Counted from the first letter of the stretch, positions 50,890 through 60,290 are shown. The stretch: 64,000 nt of DNA from Phycobacter azelaicus (GCF_014884385.1 NZ_WKFH01000003.1:1286001-1350000); one strand, 5' to 3'. Notes: generated by a model from the letters alone, not told the origin. Made by a program: numbers and translations.

Positions 50890-53051
50890 CAGGCGGCTCC
50901 CTGGCTCACGGTGCTGGAAAACTGCAGGCGCCGTGCCGAACGACGGTTTTGCAGCCACGAAATGACCCGCGTTCGCAGCCCTGCCTTCCAACGCTCAAAC
51001 CCGGTGGGATTATGCACCACACGGGCCTCGTAGAAAGAGGGGCACAGGATCGCAGCATCGGCAACCTCACCGCAGTTGCCACAGCCAACGCAGGTCTGGT
51101 CGATATGGGCAACCGGATCGTCGCGCAGGGGATCGTCGAGTTTCTTCAAGGACAGCGACGGGCAGCCCGACAGGCGGATACAGGCGTGATCGCCGGTGCA
51201 GATGTCCTGATCGACGCCGAAACGGGGCACCTCGACGCGGGTGCCTTCCTTGATGGCGGCATTGCGCAGGGGTTTCTCCCGCCGCTGCCGGTTCAGCATG
51301 CATTCCGAGGAGGCGACGATCACCTTTGGCCCGTCATAATCGGTGGTCAGCGCCTCGCGGATGGTGGCGCGCATCTGTGTGACGTCATAGGTGCGGTCGA
51401 TCTGGCGGATCCATTTGACGCCCGCGCCCTCCAGCGCCTTGGTGATCGGGTTGTTGGTCGCCTTGCTGGTATTCTTGGCGCGGCTTGAGGGGATATCCTG
51501 TCCGCCGGTGGCAGCGGAATAGTAGTTATCGACGATGATGGCGACGCTGTCGGACTTGTTGAACACCATGTTCCCGATCGAGGAACTGAGCCCGTTGTGC
51601 CAGAAGCCCCCATCGCCAAGGATCGAGATCGCACGCTTTTCGCCGCCGCCGTCAAAGGCCGCGTTTGAGGCCGGGCCAAGACCATAGCCCATGGTCTGCC
51701 CGCCGATTTCGAACGGAGGCAGGGCGGCGAAGAGGTGACAGCCGATATCGGCCGAGATCTGATGTTTGCCGAGCTCCTTCTCCACCAGCTTCATCGAGGC
51801 AAAGATGGGCCGCTCAGGGCAGCCGGTGCAGAACCCCGGCGGGCGGATCGGCACGGTCTGGCTGAGGTCCGGGATCTCGGGCGCGGGTTCGTTGGGGGCG
51901 AGGATCTGACCGGGCAAAAGGCTTGCGGCATAGGTGCGCAGAAAGTCTTCGATCCCGTCTTTCATCACCTGGCCGGTGTATTCGCCCGCCTTGGGGAAAG
52001 TGCCCTTGCCTTCGAGTTTCGTGCTGCTGCCCGCTTTGTAGAGCATCGCGCCCAGTTGCTGCTCGATGAACTCGGGCTGGCCTTCCTCGATCATCAGGAC
52101 GGCGTCCTTGTCTTTGCAGAAATCGAGAAGATCGCTTTGCACCAGCGGGTAGGTCACGTTCATCACGTAAAGCGGCACGTCCGTGTTGCCGGACAGATCT
52201 GCAAGGCCAAGGCGCTGCAGCGCGCGGATGACGCTGTTGTACATACCGCCAAGGCAGATCAGCCCGACCTTTCCCTCCTTGGGGCCGAACCGCTCGTTCA
52301 GGCCATTTTCGAGGATGTATTTCTCGGCAGCTGGCCAGCGGTTGTCGATCTTGTCATGCTCGTGCAGATAGGACATCGGCGGCAGCACCACGCGGGAGAA
52401 ATCCCGCTGCGGGTTGGCCAGCGCATCGCGCACGGTCAGATTGGGCCGCTGGTTGTCGCGGCAGTCAAAGGTGCCGGTCACATGGCACGACCGGATGCGC
52501 ACCATCAGCATCACCGGAGTGTTAGAGGCTTCGGAGAGGCCAAAACCATCGCCCACTGATTTCACGATCGAGGGCAGATTGGGGCGCGGATCCAAGAGCC
52601 AGAACTGTGACTTCATCGCAAAGGCATAGGAGCGTTCCTGCATGATCGAGGAGCCTTCGCCGTAGTCTTCCCCCACCACCACAAGGGCGCCGCCGGTGAC
52701 CCCGGAGGAAGCGAGGTTCGCCAGCGCATCAGAGGCCACGTTGACCCCGACCGATCCCTTGAAGGTGACAGCGCCCCGGATGGGATAATGCACCGACGCG
52801 GCCAGCATCGCTGCGGCTGCCGCCTCTGACGCGTTCGCCTCGTAGCGAACGCCAAGTTCGCCAAGCAGATCCTCGGCATCGGCCAGAACATCCATCAGGT
52901 GCGAGATCGGAGCCCCCTGATAGCCGCCCACGTAGCCTACCCCGTTTTCAAGCAGAGCCTTGGTGATGGCGAGAATACCCTCTCCGGTAAAGCTGTGCCC
53001 TGCGCCTTTGCGAAGGTGCTCGACTTCTGCCTTGAACGACCTTTCGGCCAT
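50889..53051 (-). CDS. iorA: Indolepyruvate oxidoreductase subunit alpha (IorA-type)
   Basis: The 720-residue protein has a pyrimidine-binding domain at the N terminus (GYVGGYQGAPISHLMDVL; EANASEAAAAAMLAASV) and a TPP-binding domain with GDGGFWHNGLSSSIGNMVFN near residue 515. It also has two C-terminal ferredoxin-type Cys clusters (CTGDHACIRLSGCPSL; CVGCGNCGEVADAAILCP). It oxidises an arylpyruvate or other 2-oxo acid and reduces a ferredoxin. The ATG at 53051 has AGGAGGC upstream. The MarR gene ends 28 bp before it. Confidence 0.92.
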   Translation of the reverse strand: MAERSFKAEVEHLRKGAGHSFTGEGILAITKALLENGVGYVGGYQGAPISHLMDVLADAEDLLGELGVRYEANASEAAAAAMLAASVHYPIRGAVTFKGSVGVNVASDALANLASSGVTGGALVVVGEDYGEGSSIMQERSYAFAMKSQFWLLDPRPNLPSIVKSVGDGFGLSEASNTPVMLMVRIRSCHVTGTFDCRDNQRPNLTVRDALANPQRDFSRVVLPPMSYLHEHDKIDNRWPAAEKYILENGLNERFGPKEGKVGLICLGGMYNSVIRALQRLGLADLSGNTDVPLYVMNVTYPLVQSDLLDFCKDKDAVLMIEEGQPEFIEQQLGAMLYKAGSSTKLEGKGTFPKAGEYTGQVMKDGIEDFLRTYAASLLPGQILAPNEPAPEIPDLSQTVPIRPPGFCTGCPERPIFASMKLVEKELGKHQISADIGCHLFAALPPFEIGGQTMGYGLGPASNAAFDGGGEKRAISILGDGGFWHNGLSSSIGNMVFNKSDSVAIIVDNYYSAATGGQDIPSSRAKNTSKATNNPITKALEGAGVKWIRQIDRTYDVTQMRATIREALTTDYDGPKVIVASSECMLNRQRREKPLRNAAIKEGTRVEVPRFGVDQDICTGDHACIRLSGCPSLSLKKLDDPLRDDPVAHIDQTCVGCGNCGEVADAAILCPSFYEARVVHNPTGFERWKAGLRTRVISWLQNRRSARRLQFSSTVSQGAA

Positions 53052-53079
53052 GGGCGCCTCCTTGGCTTGTCTTCGGGGG

Positions 53080-53574
53080 TCAGATCTGGTGCACGCGCAC
53101 GTTGCGCAGAATAGTTTGCAGGGTGGCGACGAACTGGCGCTGCTCTTCTTCGCTGATGCCTTTGAACATCTGCGCATAGGCCGCAGCGATATGCGGCCAG
53201 AGCTTTTCCTGCGTTTCACGACCCCTCGGCGTCATGTAGATGCGGGTGGCGCGGCTGTCGTCCGGGTCAGGGCAGCGGGAAATCAGCCCTTCCTTTTCCA
53301 TCTTGTCCAGGGATCGGCTGAGCGTCGATTGCTCCACCACCGCATAGACGGCAAGTTCACGGATCAATAGTCCATCCATCACGGAAAGCACCGCCAGCGT
53401 CCGCATCTTGGGTGTCGTTAGGCCCAGGGCCGCCATTTCTTCGCGCAGGGAGGCGTTGTAGCGCCCCATTATGCGGTTCATCAGGTAGGGCGGGAAATTC
53501 TCCAGCCCGATCTCTCCCAGCCGCGGCGTACCTGCGGCTTGCGGTTCTTGCGTGACAACATTTTCCTCGTTCAT
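53080..53574 (-). CDS. MarR-family transcriptional regulator
   Basis: The 164-residue protein has a winged-helix domain with PKMRTLAVLSVMDGLLIREL near residues 54-73, EQSTLSRSLDKMEKEGLISR near 84-103, and the wing motif PDDSRATRIYMTPRG. MarR proteins usually repress a nearby divergent promoter and are released by an aromatic or acidic ligand. Its start overlaps the upstream FAD oxidoreductase stop by 4 bp, so it is cotranscribed with the catabolic genes. The palindrome between the two operons (56002-56017) is a good operator candidate. Confidence 0.92.
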   Translation of the reverse strand: MNEENVVTQEPQAAGTPRLGEIGLENFPPYLMNRIMGRYNASLREEMAALGLTTPKMRTLAVLSVMDGLLIRELAVYAVVEQSTLSRSLDKMEKEGLISRCPDPDDSRATRIYMTPRGRETQEKLWPHIAAAYAQMFKGISEEEQRQFVATLQTILRNVRVHQI

Positions 53575-55130
53575 GCACCCATCCTTTTAGCAAGGTTGTA
53601 GCCGGACCCGCCGCCCAGACCAGGTCCGGGGTGGGTCGCAGCGCCAATCATATGCAGGTCCTTCACTGCGGTGGTGTTATTGACCGATTGAGGGAAGGGG
53701 CGCCAGACAAAGAACTGGTCGAGGGTGCAGGCCCCGCCATAGGGGTCGCCGCCCACCAGATTCATGTTCAGATCCTGCAGGTCGGCGGGGGAATAGGCGC
53801 GGCGGGCCAGTTTGATCTTGTCGAAATCCTTGATGTGCCGGGCAAGGATCGCCTCGATCCGGTTGGCAAAGGCTTCGCGGGTAGCCTCGTCCCACTCTGG
53901 CCCTGTTTCGATCTGGCCTGCGGCATCCCCCTTGATCACGCGGGGGGCGTCGGGGATCTGCAGCCAGAGGATCGCCTTGCCGTCCGGGCAGCGGGTGGGG
54001 TCCATGCGATGGGGCTGGCCGACGCAGATGGTCGGGGTTTCGGGCAGCATGCCGCGCTCCGCTTCGTTGGCGGATTTCGACACGCTGTCGACGCCATCGG
54101 CGAGGTGGATCAGAGCGACGTCTTCCAAGCCTTCGCTCAGCCATTCGGGGGCAGCGTCCAGCGCATAGTGCAGCTGGAAATTGCCACGCCCATGGCGATA
54201 ATTCTTGGTGGCTTCGGGGGCATCCTCTTGCGGCAACAGACGGCCATACAGCTGCGAGGGGGTGACCGATGCAATGACCGAGGCGCCGTGGATCACCTCG
54301 CCATCGCTGGTCTCCACGCCCACGGCATGCCCGTTCTGTGTGATGATCCGGGTCACATCCGTGCCCGTGCGGATCACGCCGCCGTTTCCCGTGATCAGGC
54401 GACCGAATGCCCCAGCCGCTGCACCGGCGCCGCCCTTGACCACGGGCGCCCCAGCGGCCTCCAGCGCGAAGGCGACGACCCGGCCCATCTGGGCAGAGTA
54501 GGTGCTTTCCGGGGTCAGCCCGCAGTGGAGCACCCAGGGCGCCCATAGGGCCTGCATGTCTTCGGAGCCGTAAGAGGATTCCAGCCAGCCCCGCGCCGGT
54601 TGCAGCGCCGCGCCGACCCAGGATTTGAGGCCGTTTAAGCCCCGCTTCCAGGCCTGTTTCGCCATCAGTTTGGCGGTGCCCAGCGACCAGAGTGGCCCGC
54701 CGAGCAGAGCAAAAAGGAACTCCGCATCCGCTTCGATCCCGCCCACATCGCGGCCATGCTGCGCCCCGTCGCCGGGATGTAGTGCGTCAAAGGCCGCAAT
54801 ATTGGTGGCGCGGTCCATGGTCAGCACCGTGGCGCGCCCGTTCGGGCGCAGTACTGCCGTGGGATGGGCGGTGTGGCAGAACTCCAGCCCGTGCTTGCCC
54901 AGATCCTCGGCCAGCTCTGCATAGGCGGGGGAGGTCAGGAACAGAACAAAGGTCGCCGCCATCACATCATGGGCATAGCCCGGCAGCGTGATCTCATCGG
55001 TGCGCATGCAGCCGCCGATCCGATCAGAGCGTTCAAGCATCAGAACCGGCTGCCCCTTGCGGGACAGGAGCGCGGCGGAGACCAGCGCGTTGATGCCAGA
55101 GCCGATGATGATATGCGGAGCGGCGGCCAT
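53571..55130 (-). CDS. Phytoene-dehydrogenase-like FAD oxidoreductase, copy 1
   Basis: The 519-residue protein opens with IIIGSGINALVSAALLSRKG, the N-terminal FAD fold, then LERSDRIGGCMRTDEITLPG. The C-terminal part NLVGGDPYGGACTLDQFFVW...GAATHPGPGLGGGSGYNLAKR resembles carotenoid desaturases and the NAD(P)/FAD-dependent oxidoreductase branch of that superfamily. No carotenoid genes are nearby, so it is more likely an unusual dehydrogenase or isomerase for the substrate handled by this divergon. A paralogue lies at 56049. Confidence 0.85.
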   Translation of the reverse strand: MAAAPHIIIGSGINALVSAALLSRKGQPVLMLERSDRIGGCMRTDEITLPGYAHDVMAATFVLFLTSPAYAELAEDLGKHGLEFCHTAHPTAVLRPNGRATVLTMDRATNIAAFDALHPGDGAQHGRDVGGIEADAEFLFALLGGPLWSLGTAKLMAKQAWKRGLNGLKSWVGAALQPARGWLESSYGSEDMQALWAPWVLHCGLTPESTYSAQMGRVVAFALEAAGAPVVKGGAGAAAGAFGRLITGNGGVIRTGTDVTRIITQNGHAVGVETSDGEVIHGASVIASVTPSQLYGRLLPQEDAPEATKNYRHGRGNFQLHYALDAAPEWLSEGLEDVALIHLADGVDSVSKSANEAERGMLPETPTICVGQPHRMDPTRCPDGKAILWLQIPDAPRVIKGDAAGQIETGPEWDEATREAFANRIEAILARHIKDFDKIKLARRAYSPADLQDLNMNLVGGDPYGGACTLDQFFVWRPFPQSVNNTTAVKDLHMIGAATHPGPGLGGGSGYNLAKRMGA

Positions 55131-55136
55131 CTGCTT

Positions 55137-55928
55137 TTATCCTTTGGGAACCAGCGCCAAGGCGCGGATCGGGCTGCCGGTGCCGCGCTCGATCTTCAGC
55201 GGGGCGGCGATCAGGATGGCGCCCTTGGGCGGCAGCTTGTCGAGGTTGGCAAGCGAGGCCAGGCCAAAGCAGTTGTCGCGGTGCAGCAGGTTGTGCGCCG
55301 GGTAGGGCGGCTCCATCCCGCCGGCCTGACCGGCATCGGTGCCGATGCACTGGCTACCCCAGCCTACGATGCCCTTGCTGAGAAGGTACTCGATCGCATC
55401 CGGGGTCGGCCCGGGGCTGTGCGGGCCGGTTTCATCGGCGTTGAGGAAGGCCGCCTCGTCGCCTGCGCGCTTGTCCCAGTCGGTACGCATCACCACCCAT
55501 TCGCCCTTGCCGATTTCGCCATGCTCGGCCTCCCAGGCCTTGATCAGATCGGCGGTCAGCAGGAAATCCTCATTTTCCGCGCTTTCGGCGGAGCAGTCGA
55601 TCACATTGACCGGAGCAATCAGGCGCTGCACGTCCAGCGTGTCTGTGAAGCCTTCCTCATAGTCCTTGCCGGTGATCCAGTGGTGCGGCGCATCGAAATG
55701 CGTGCCGGAATGTTCACCTAGCACCATCCAGTTCCAGGCAAAGAACGGACCATCCTCGTCGTATTCGCTGATCTTGTGGATCTCGACCTTGGGGGTGTTC
55801 TTTGCAAAATCCTCGGGCAGTTGCAGGATCGGATTGTTCGGACCCAGCACGCCGGTGCAGTCCACGACCTCGATCTCTCCGGTCAAAAGCTTGGCGCCAA
55901 GCCCGTCCAATGCGGTTGTTGCGGTCAT
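55137..55928 (-). CDS. Cyclase family metal-dependent hydrolase
   Basis: The 263-residue protein has the metal-binding HSGTHFDAPHHW motif near residues 68-79, typical of the cyclase/kynurenine-formamidase-like family, and a C-terminal GAILIAAPLKIERGTGSPIR. Known members hydrolyse formamides, lactones or cyclic amides. It is the first gene of the minus-strand operon, and the ATG at 55928 follows a GGGAGGCG ribosome site. Activity on the pathway substrate is inferred from position only. Confidence 0.87.
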   Translation of the reverse strand: MTATTALDGLGAKLLTGEIEVVDCTGVLGPNNPILQLPEDFAKNTPKVEIHKISEYDEDGPFFAWNWMVLGEHSGTHFDAPHHWITGKDYEEGFTDTLDVQRLIAPVNVIDCSAESAENEDFLLTADLIKAWEAEHGEIGKGEWVVMRTDWDKRAGDEAAFLNADETGPHSPGPTPDAIEYLLSKGIVGWGSQCIGTDAGQAGGMEPPYPAHNLLHRDNCFGLASLANLDKLPPKGAILIAAPLKIERGTGSPIRALALVPKG

Positions 55929-55986
55929 TATCGCCTCCCGTGTTGTGCGCGGTCTGTTGCTGCCGCTTTTGTGCGATGACAAATCC

Positions 55987-56015
55987 ATGCTAGACAGATT
56001 TAAATGCATTTGCAA
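55987..56015 (-). promoter_or_regulatory. Candidate minus-strand promoter of the cyclase-ior operon
   Basis: TTGCAA (56010-56015) and TAGCAT (minus strand of 55987-55992) are separated by 17 bp. The TTGCAA sits inside the overlapping palindrome, so binding of a MarR dimer would occlude the -35. Each box matches only four of six consensus bases. Confidence 0.3.
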
Positions 56016-56017
56016 AT
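56002..56017. promoter_or_regulatory. Candidate MarR operator between the divergent operons
   Basis: Two overlapping perfect 10-bp palindromes, AAATGCATTT (56002-56011) and ATTTGCAAAT (56008-56017), lie in the 120-bp gap between the cyclase and FAD oxidoreductase starts. The position fits repression of both arms. No second copy was seen in the window. Confidence 0.45.
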
Positions 56018-56048
56018 ATCAATGTGTGAAGGATAAAGGAATCTCCCC

Positions 56049-57620
56049 ATGTCCACGGTGCCGGATGCAGTCATAATAGGAAGCGGTCACAATTCACTGG
56101 CCTGCGCTGCGCATCTGGCGGCGAAGGGGTGGCGCGTTGCCGTCTACGAGCGCGCCGAAGTGCCGGGCAGGGCTGTAAAGACAGGTGAATATACGCGTCC
56201 CGGCTTTCGCCATGATTGGGCTGCGATGAATCTATCCCTTTTTGCAGGGTCTTCATTTCATCAGGCATATGCACAGGAGCTTGCGGGTCATGGGCTGTCT
56301 TTCGCGCCTGCGGCCAATTGTTTTGCTTCGGTTTTTCCGGATGGGACCTGGCTGGGAATCGGCACCGACGTGGGTGCGAATACGGCGCGAATCGAGCGTG
56401 AGAACCCGGCGGATGCCAAAGCCTGGGAGGCGTTGAGCGCAGAATTCCCGGCGCGTGCTGAAACTTTGTTCGCTCTTCTCGGAAGTCCGATCAATAAACG
56501 TGCATTTGCATCTTTAGGGTGGAAGTCCTGGCGCAAGATGGGCTCTGCCGGGCTGATGGATCTGGGTCAGTTCCTGGCTTCATCCCCGCGCAGTTGGCTG
56601 GAAGAGACGTTTCAGTCGCCCAAGGTGCGCGCGCTGCTGGCGGCCTGGGGCATGCATCTGGATTTTGCCCCCGATGTGGCGGGCGGTGCCCTGTTTCCCT
56701 ATCTCGAAGGGCAGGTCAATCAGGCCTTTGGCATGGTGCTGGGGCAGGGCGGCGCCGACGGCATGATCAAGGCGATGGTCGCCATGATCGAAGCGCGCGG
56801 CGGGTATGTGACCTGTGGGGTAGAGGTTTCGCGCGTTTTGCAGTCTGGCGGGCGGGCTACTGGCGTTGAGTTGGCCGATGGCACGCGGGTAGAGGCGAAA
56901 AGGGCGGTGATCGCCAATGTCGCCCCCGCCGCGATGTTGCGGTTGACCGGTGGCACACCTGACAAACGGTACGACCGGGGGATGGAGACATTCTCACATG
57001 CGCCGGGCACCATGATGATCCACTTGGCCATGGAGGATCTGCCGGATTGGGCGGCGGGCGAAGAACTCAAGCGGTTCGCCTATGTGCATATGGCGCCGAG
57101 CCTTGATCAGATGGCCCGCACCTATGCGCAGGCCAAGGCGGGGCTGTTGCCGGATGAGCCGGTGATTGTCTGCGGTCAGCCGACCGCAATCGACCCCAGC
57201 CGCGCGCCCGAGGGAAAGCATGTGCTGTGGCTGCAGGTGCGCATGGTGCCGGGACAGATCAAAGGCGATGCCGCTGGCGAAATCACCGCAACCGAATGGA
57301 CAGAGGCTGCGCAGCCGATGGCAGAGCGCGCGCTTGATCTCCTTGAAACCTATGCACCCGGCACAAGGGCAAAGATCCTTGGCCAGCATATCGTGACTCC
57401 CGCCATGCTGGAGGCCGACAACCCCAACCTTGTGGGCGGGGATCAGGTCTGCGGCAGTCACCATCTGAACCAGCATTTCATGTTCCGGCCCCTGCGCGGG
57501 TTCGCTGACGGCTCAACCCCCATTCGTGATCTCTATCACACCGGGGCGGCGGTCTGGCCAGGCGCGGGAACCGGGGCCGGGGCGGGATACCTGCTCGGGC
57601 AAAAACTGGCCGGCGCCTAA
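56049..57620 (+). CDS. Phytoene-dehydrogenase-like FAD oxidoreductase, copy 2
   Basis: The 523-residue protein is a paralogue of the divergent gene at 53571. It starts with AVIIGSGHNSLACAAHLAAKG, has an ERAEVPGRAVKTGEY lead of the FAD fold, and ends with NPNLVGGDQVCGSHHLNQHF and HTGAAVWPGAGTGAGAGYLL. Both paralogues keep the NLVGGD box and the Gly-rich C terminus. The ATG has AAAGGA upstream. The ABC importer genes follow on the same strand, so the enzyme is probably co-induced with uptake. Confidence 0.85.
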   Translation: MSTVPDAVIIGSGHNSLACAAHLAAKGWRVAVYERAEVPGRAVKTGEYTRPGFRHDWAAMNLSLFAGSSFHQAYAQELAGHGLSFAPAANCFASVFPDGTWLGIGTDVGANTARIERENPADAKAWEALSAEFPARAETLFALLGSPINKRAFASLGWKSWRKMGSAGLMDLGQFLASSPRSWLEETFQSPKVRALLAAWGMHLDFAPDVAGGALFPYLEGQVNQAFGMVLGQGGADGMIKAMVAMIEARGGYVTCGVEVSRVLQSGGRATGVELADGTRVEAKRAVIANVAPAAMLRLTGGTPDKRYDRGMETFSHAPGTMMIHLAMEDLPDWAAGEELKRFAYVHMAPSLDQMARTYAQAKAGLLPDEPVIVCGQPTAIDPSRAPEGKHVLWLQVRMVPGQIKGDAAGEITATEWTEAAQPMAERALDLLETYAPGTRAKILGQHIVTPAMLEADNPNLVGGDQVCGSHHLNQHFMFRPLRGFADGSTPIRDLYHTGAAVWPGAGTGAGAGYLLGQKLAGA

Positions 57621-57663
57621 CAAAATCAACAAGCCGGTCTTCCAACCAACAGGGAAACGCAAA

Positions 57664-59190
57664 ATGAAACTCACAAGACGCACGTTATTACAAAGTACCG
57701 CCGCCAGTGTAGCCCTTGCCGGGGCCAGCCTGCCCAGCTTTGCCGCCGGGATCGAGGAACTGGTGATCGCCTACAACGTCAATCTGCCCAGCTGGGACCC
57801 AACCGTGGGCCCTTCGGCGGTGAACCCGACCATCCAAGGCATCTACCAGTCGGTGTTTGACCTGTTCATTCCGCAGAACCCGGATCTGTCGTTCGGCTCT
57901 GGCATCCTGACCGGCTATGGCTGGAATGAGGACAAGACCAAGATCTGGATGGATGTGCGCGAAGGGGTGACTTGGCACAATGGCGACCCCCTGACGCCCG
58001 AGGACGTGGCCTGGTCGCTGGAGCGCGCGGGCAATCCAGAGACCGGCAACCCGATCCAGTTCATCTGGGGCAAGATCGGCAATTATGCCATCGATGGCAA
58101 CCGGGTGACGGCGGATGTTCTGGCCTATGAGCCGACGATCTTCAAATGGATGAGCTTCCTCACCGGCTATATCCTGCCCAAGAACTACTATGAGTCCGTC
58201 GGCGCCGATGGATTCGAGGCCGCCCCCGTGGGCACCGGCCCCTATATGGTCGAAAAGTTTGAGCGCAACGCCTTCGTGCGCCTCAAGGCCAATGAAAACT
58301 ACTGGGGCGGCGCGCCCGAGTTCAAATCCGTCACCATTAAATTCGTGACCGATGCCGCCAGCCGCGTGGCCGAGGTGGAATCGGGCAACGCCCATGTGAC
58401 GTTGGAAATGCCCTATGAGGAGTTCGACCGCCTCAAAGAGAAATCCGGTATCATGGGCACCGCCGCGCCGGTCTCGGATATCGGGATGATCTTCATCAAC
58501 GATGTGGACGTGATGAAGGACGCCAATGTGCGTATGGCCATGGCCCATGCCATCGACAAGCAGTTGATCATCGACCGCCTGCTGTCCGGCTATGGCGTTG
58601 CCATCGACACGCTGCAGACGCCGGACTATTCCGCCTATGACGCTTCGATCAAGGTCGCCTATGACCCTGAGAAGGCCAAGGAGTTGCTGGCGGCCTCGGG
58701 TTATGGGCCGGACAATCCGGTCAAGTTCACCATCCAGACCACCCGCGGCTTCAAGCCGAAGGATTACGAGATCATCCAGGCCATCGTCGGCCTCTGGCGC
58801 CGGGTCGGGATCGAGGCCGAGATCGAAGTCTACGAGATCGCCAAACACTACGAGCTGCGCGCGGCGGATACGTTGGCGCCTGCGGCCTTCTACAACTGGG
58901 GCAACTCGATCGGTGATCCCACAACCTCGACCGGCTTTGCCATGTTCGGCCCCTCGCCGCATTCGGTCTGGGATGGCGAAGACCTGATGCAGAAGATCCT
59001 GCCTTTGTGGGGGGAAGCGGATGAGGCCAAGCGGATCGATGGCTGGAAAGAGGTGGATCGCTTCATCGCGGCCAATGCGCTAGTCATTCCGCTGCTGCAA
59101 TATGTTCAGCCGATCCTGCACAGTGAGCAGGTCAAGGTTGTTCCCCATGCCTCCGGGGCGCTTCTGCCCCACCTGATGACGCGGGCCTGA
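57664..59190 (+). CDS. ABC transporter substrate-binding protein, peptide/opine type (SBP_bac_5), Tat signal
   Basis: The 508-residue protein has a signal peptide with an Arg pair and a hydrophobic core ending in AAGASLPSFA-like Ala sites (MKLTRRTLLQ...); the RR followed by TLLQ suggests Tat export. The mature chain has the family's VTWHNGDPLTPEDVAWSLER near residues 97-116 and GTGPYMVEKFERN. Such proteins bind di- or oligopeptides, but also opines, nickel and amide or sugar derivatives. A large hairpin separates it from the permease genes, a common way to make more binding protein than permease. Confidence 0.92.
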   Translation: MKLTRRTLLQSTAASVALAGASLPSFAAGIEELVIAYNVNLPSWDPTVGPSAVNPTIQGIYQSVFDLFIPQNPDLSFGSGILTGYGWNEDKTKIWMDVREGVTWHNGDPLTPEDVAWSLERAGNPETGNPIQFIWGKIGNYAIDGNRVTADVLAYEPTIFKWMSFLTGYILPKNYYESVGADGFEAAPVGTGPYMVEKFERNAFVRLKANENYWGGAPEFKSVTIKFVTDAASRVAEVESGNAHVTLEMPYEEFDRLKEKSGIMGTAAPVSDIGMIFINDVDVMKDANVRMAMAHAIDKQLIIDRLLSGYGVAIDTLQTPDYSAYDASIKVAYDPEKAKELLAASGYGPDNPVKFTIQTTRGFKPKDYEIIQAIVGLWRRVGIEAEIEVYEIAKHYELRAADTLAPAAFYNWGNSIGDPTTSTGFAMFGPSPHSVWDGEDLMQKILPLWGEADEAKRIDGWKEVDRFIAANALVIPLLQYVQPILHSEQVKVVPHASGALLPHLMTRA

Positions 59191-59209
59191 CACCACGTCT
59201 TCCTTGGCG

Positions 59210-59254
59210 GCGGGGGGCGGATTGATTGCGCCGACCCCCCGCGGCCCTTTTTCA
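59210..59254 (+). terminator. Hairpin after the binding-protein gene
   Basis: GCGGGGGG (59210-59217) and CCCCCCGC (59235-59242) pair, with inner GCG/CGC contacts, followed by GGCCCTTTTT. It lies between the binding-protein stop and the first permease start at 59280, and probably attenuates or stabilises the mRNA rather than ending the operon. Confidence 0.6.
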
Positions 59255-59279
59255 CGACCTGACAGAATGAAGGTAGACA

Positions 59280-60290
59280 ATGCAGATCCTGCGCAGAATG
59301 ATCGCGCGGCTGGCGGCCACGGCTGTGACGCGGGTCGGGGTGGCGGTCATCGTCTTTGTGGTCATCCGCGTGGTGCCGGGCAACCCGATTGCCATGATGC
59401 TGCCGCCGGGGGCCACCGATGCGGATATCCAGCGGCTTCAAGAACTTTACGGCCTTGATAAAACCATCCCCGAGCAGTTCCTGATCTGGGCGGGCGGCGT
59501 GCTTCAGGGCGATTTCGGCACCTCCATTTCGCTGCGCCAGCCGGTGTCCGAGCTGGTTCTGGGTCGTCTGCCCGCCACGCTGGAGCTTTCGGTGATGGCG
59601 CTGGTCATCGCGGTGATCCTCGGCGGAGGCATGGCGCTGACTGCGACCCTATATCGGGGCACGCGGTTAGAGGGCGCCATTGATGTCACCGGCGGCATGG
59701 CCCTGTCGGTGCCGGATTTCCTCTGGGGGCTGGTGCTGATCCTGCTCTTTGGTGTGCTTTGGCCCCTGTTTCATATCTCGGGGCGCATCTCGCCCTCTTT
59801 GGGGTTTGAGTTTCAGTCGAACTTCTACCTTTGGGAAAGCTTTGTCCGCCTGCGGTTTGATGTCTGGGCGGATATCGTCGCCCATATGTTCATGCCCGCG
59901 CTGGCGCTGGCGATTCCGCTGGCGGCGATCATCTCGCAGCTGCTGAAGCAGTCGCTTAAGGAAACCATGCATCTGGATTACGTGACCCTGGCGCGCACCA
60001 AGGGGTATTCCGAGACCAGCATCATCACCCGCGAGGCGCTGCCCAATGCGATCCTGCCGACGCTGACGCTGGTCGGGGTGCAGTTCACCTTCCTGATCGG
60101 AGGCACGGTCATCGTGGAGCGGCTGTTCTCTTATGAAGGGCTTGGCAACATGGCGATCGACGCGGTGATCAACCGCGATCTGCCGCTCATTCAGGGGATC
60201 GTGATCCTGTTCGCTCTGATTTTCACCGTGGTCAATCTGGTCGTCGATATGACCTATGCCGCCCTGAACCCGAGGCTGCGTCATGCGTGA
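59280..60290 (+). CDS. ABC transporter permease, DppB-like
   Basis: The 336-residue membrane protein has about six helices. It opens with a DppB-like segment (VVPGNPIAMMLPPGATDADI) and contains the EAA loop near LARTKGYSETSIITREALPN (residues ~240-260), the contact with the ATPase. GGTVIVERLFSYEGLGNMAI follows. The 3' end overlaps the next gene by 8 bp. Confidence 0.92.
   Translation: MQILRRMIARLAATAVTRVGVAVIVFVVIRVVPGNPIAMMLPPGATDADIQRLQELYGLDKTIPEQFLIWAGGVLQGDFGTSISLRQPVSELVLGRLPATLELSVMALVIAVILGGGMALTATLYRGTRLEGAIDVTGGMALSVPDFLWGLVLILLFGVLWPLFHISGRISPSLGFEFQSNFYLWESFVRLRFDVWADIVAHMFMPALALAIPLAAIISQLLKQSLKETMHLDYVTLARTKGYSETSIITREALPNAILPTLTLVGVQFTFLIGGTVIVERLFSYEGLGNMAIDAVINRDLPLIQGIVILFALIFTVVNLVVDMTYAALNPRLRHA

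Noticed and set aside
53571-57620. A carotenoid biosynthesis cluster, based on two phytoene-dehydrogenase-like proteins.
   Set aside because: No phytoene synthase, GGPP synthase or hydroxylase is nearby; the neighbours are catabolic and transport genes.
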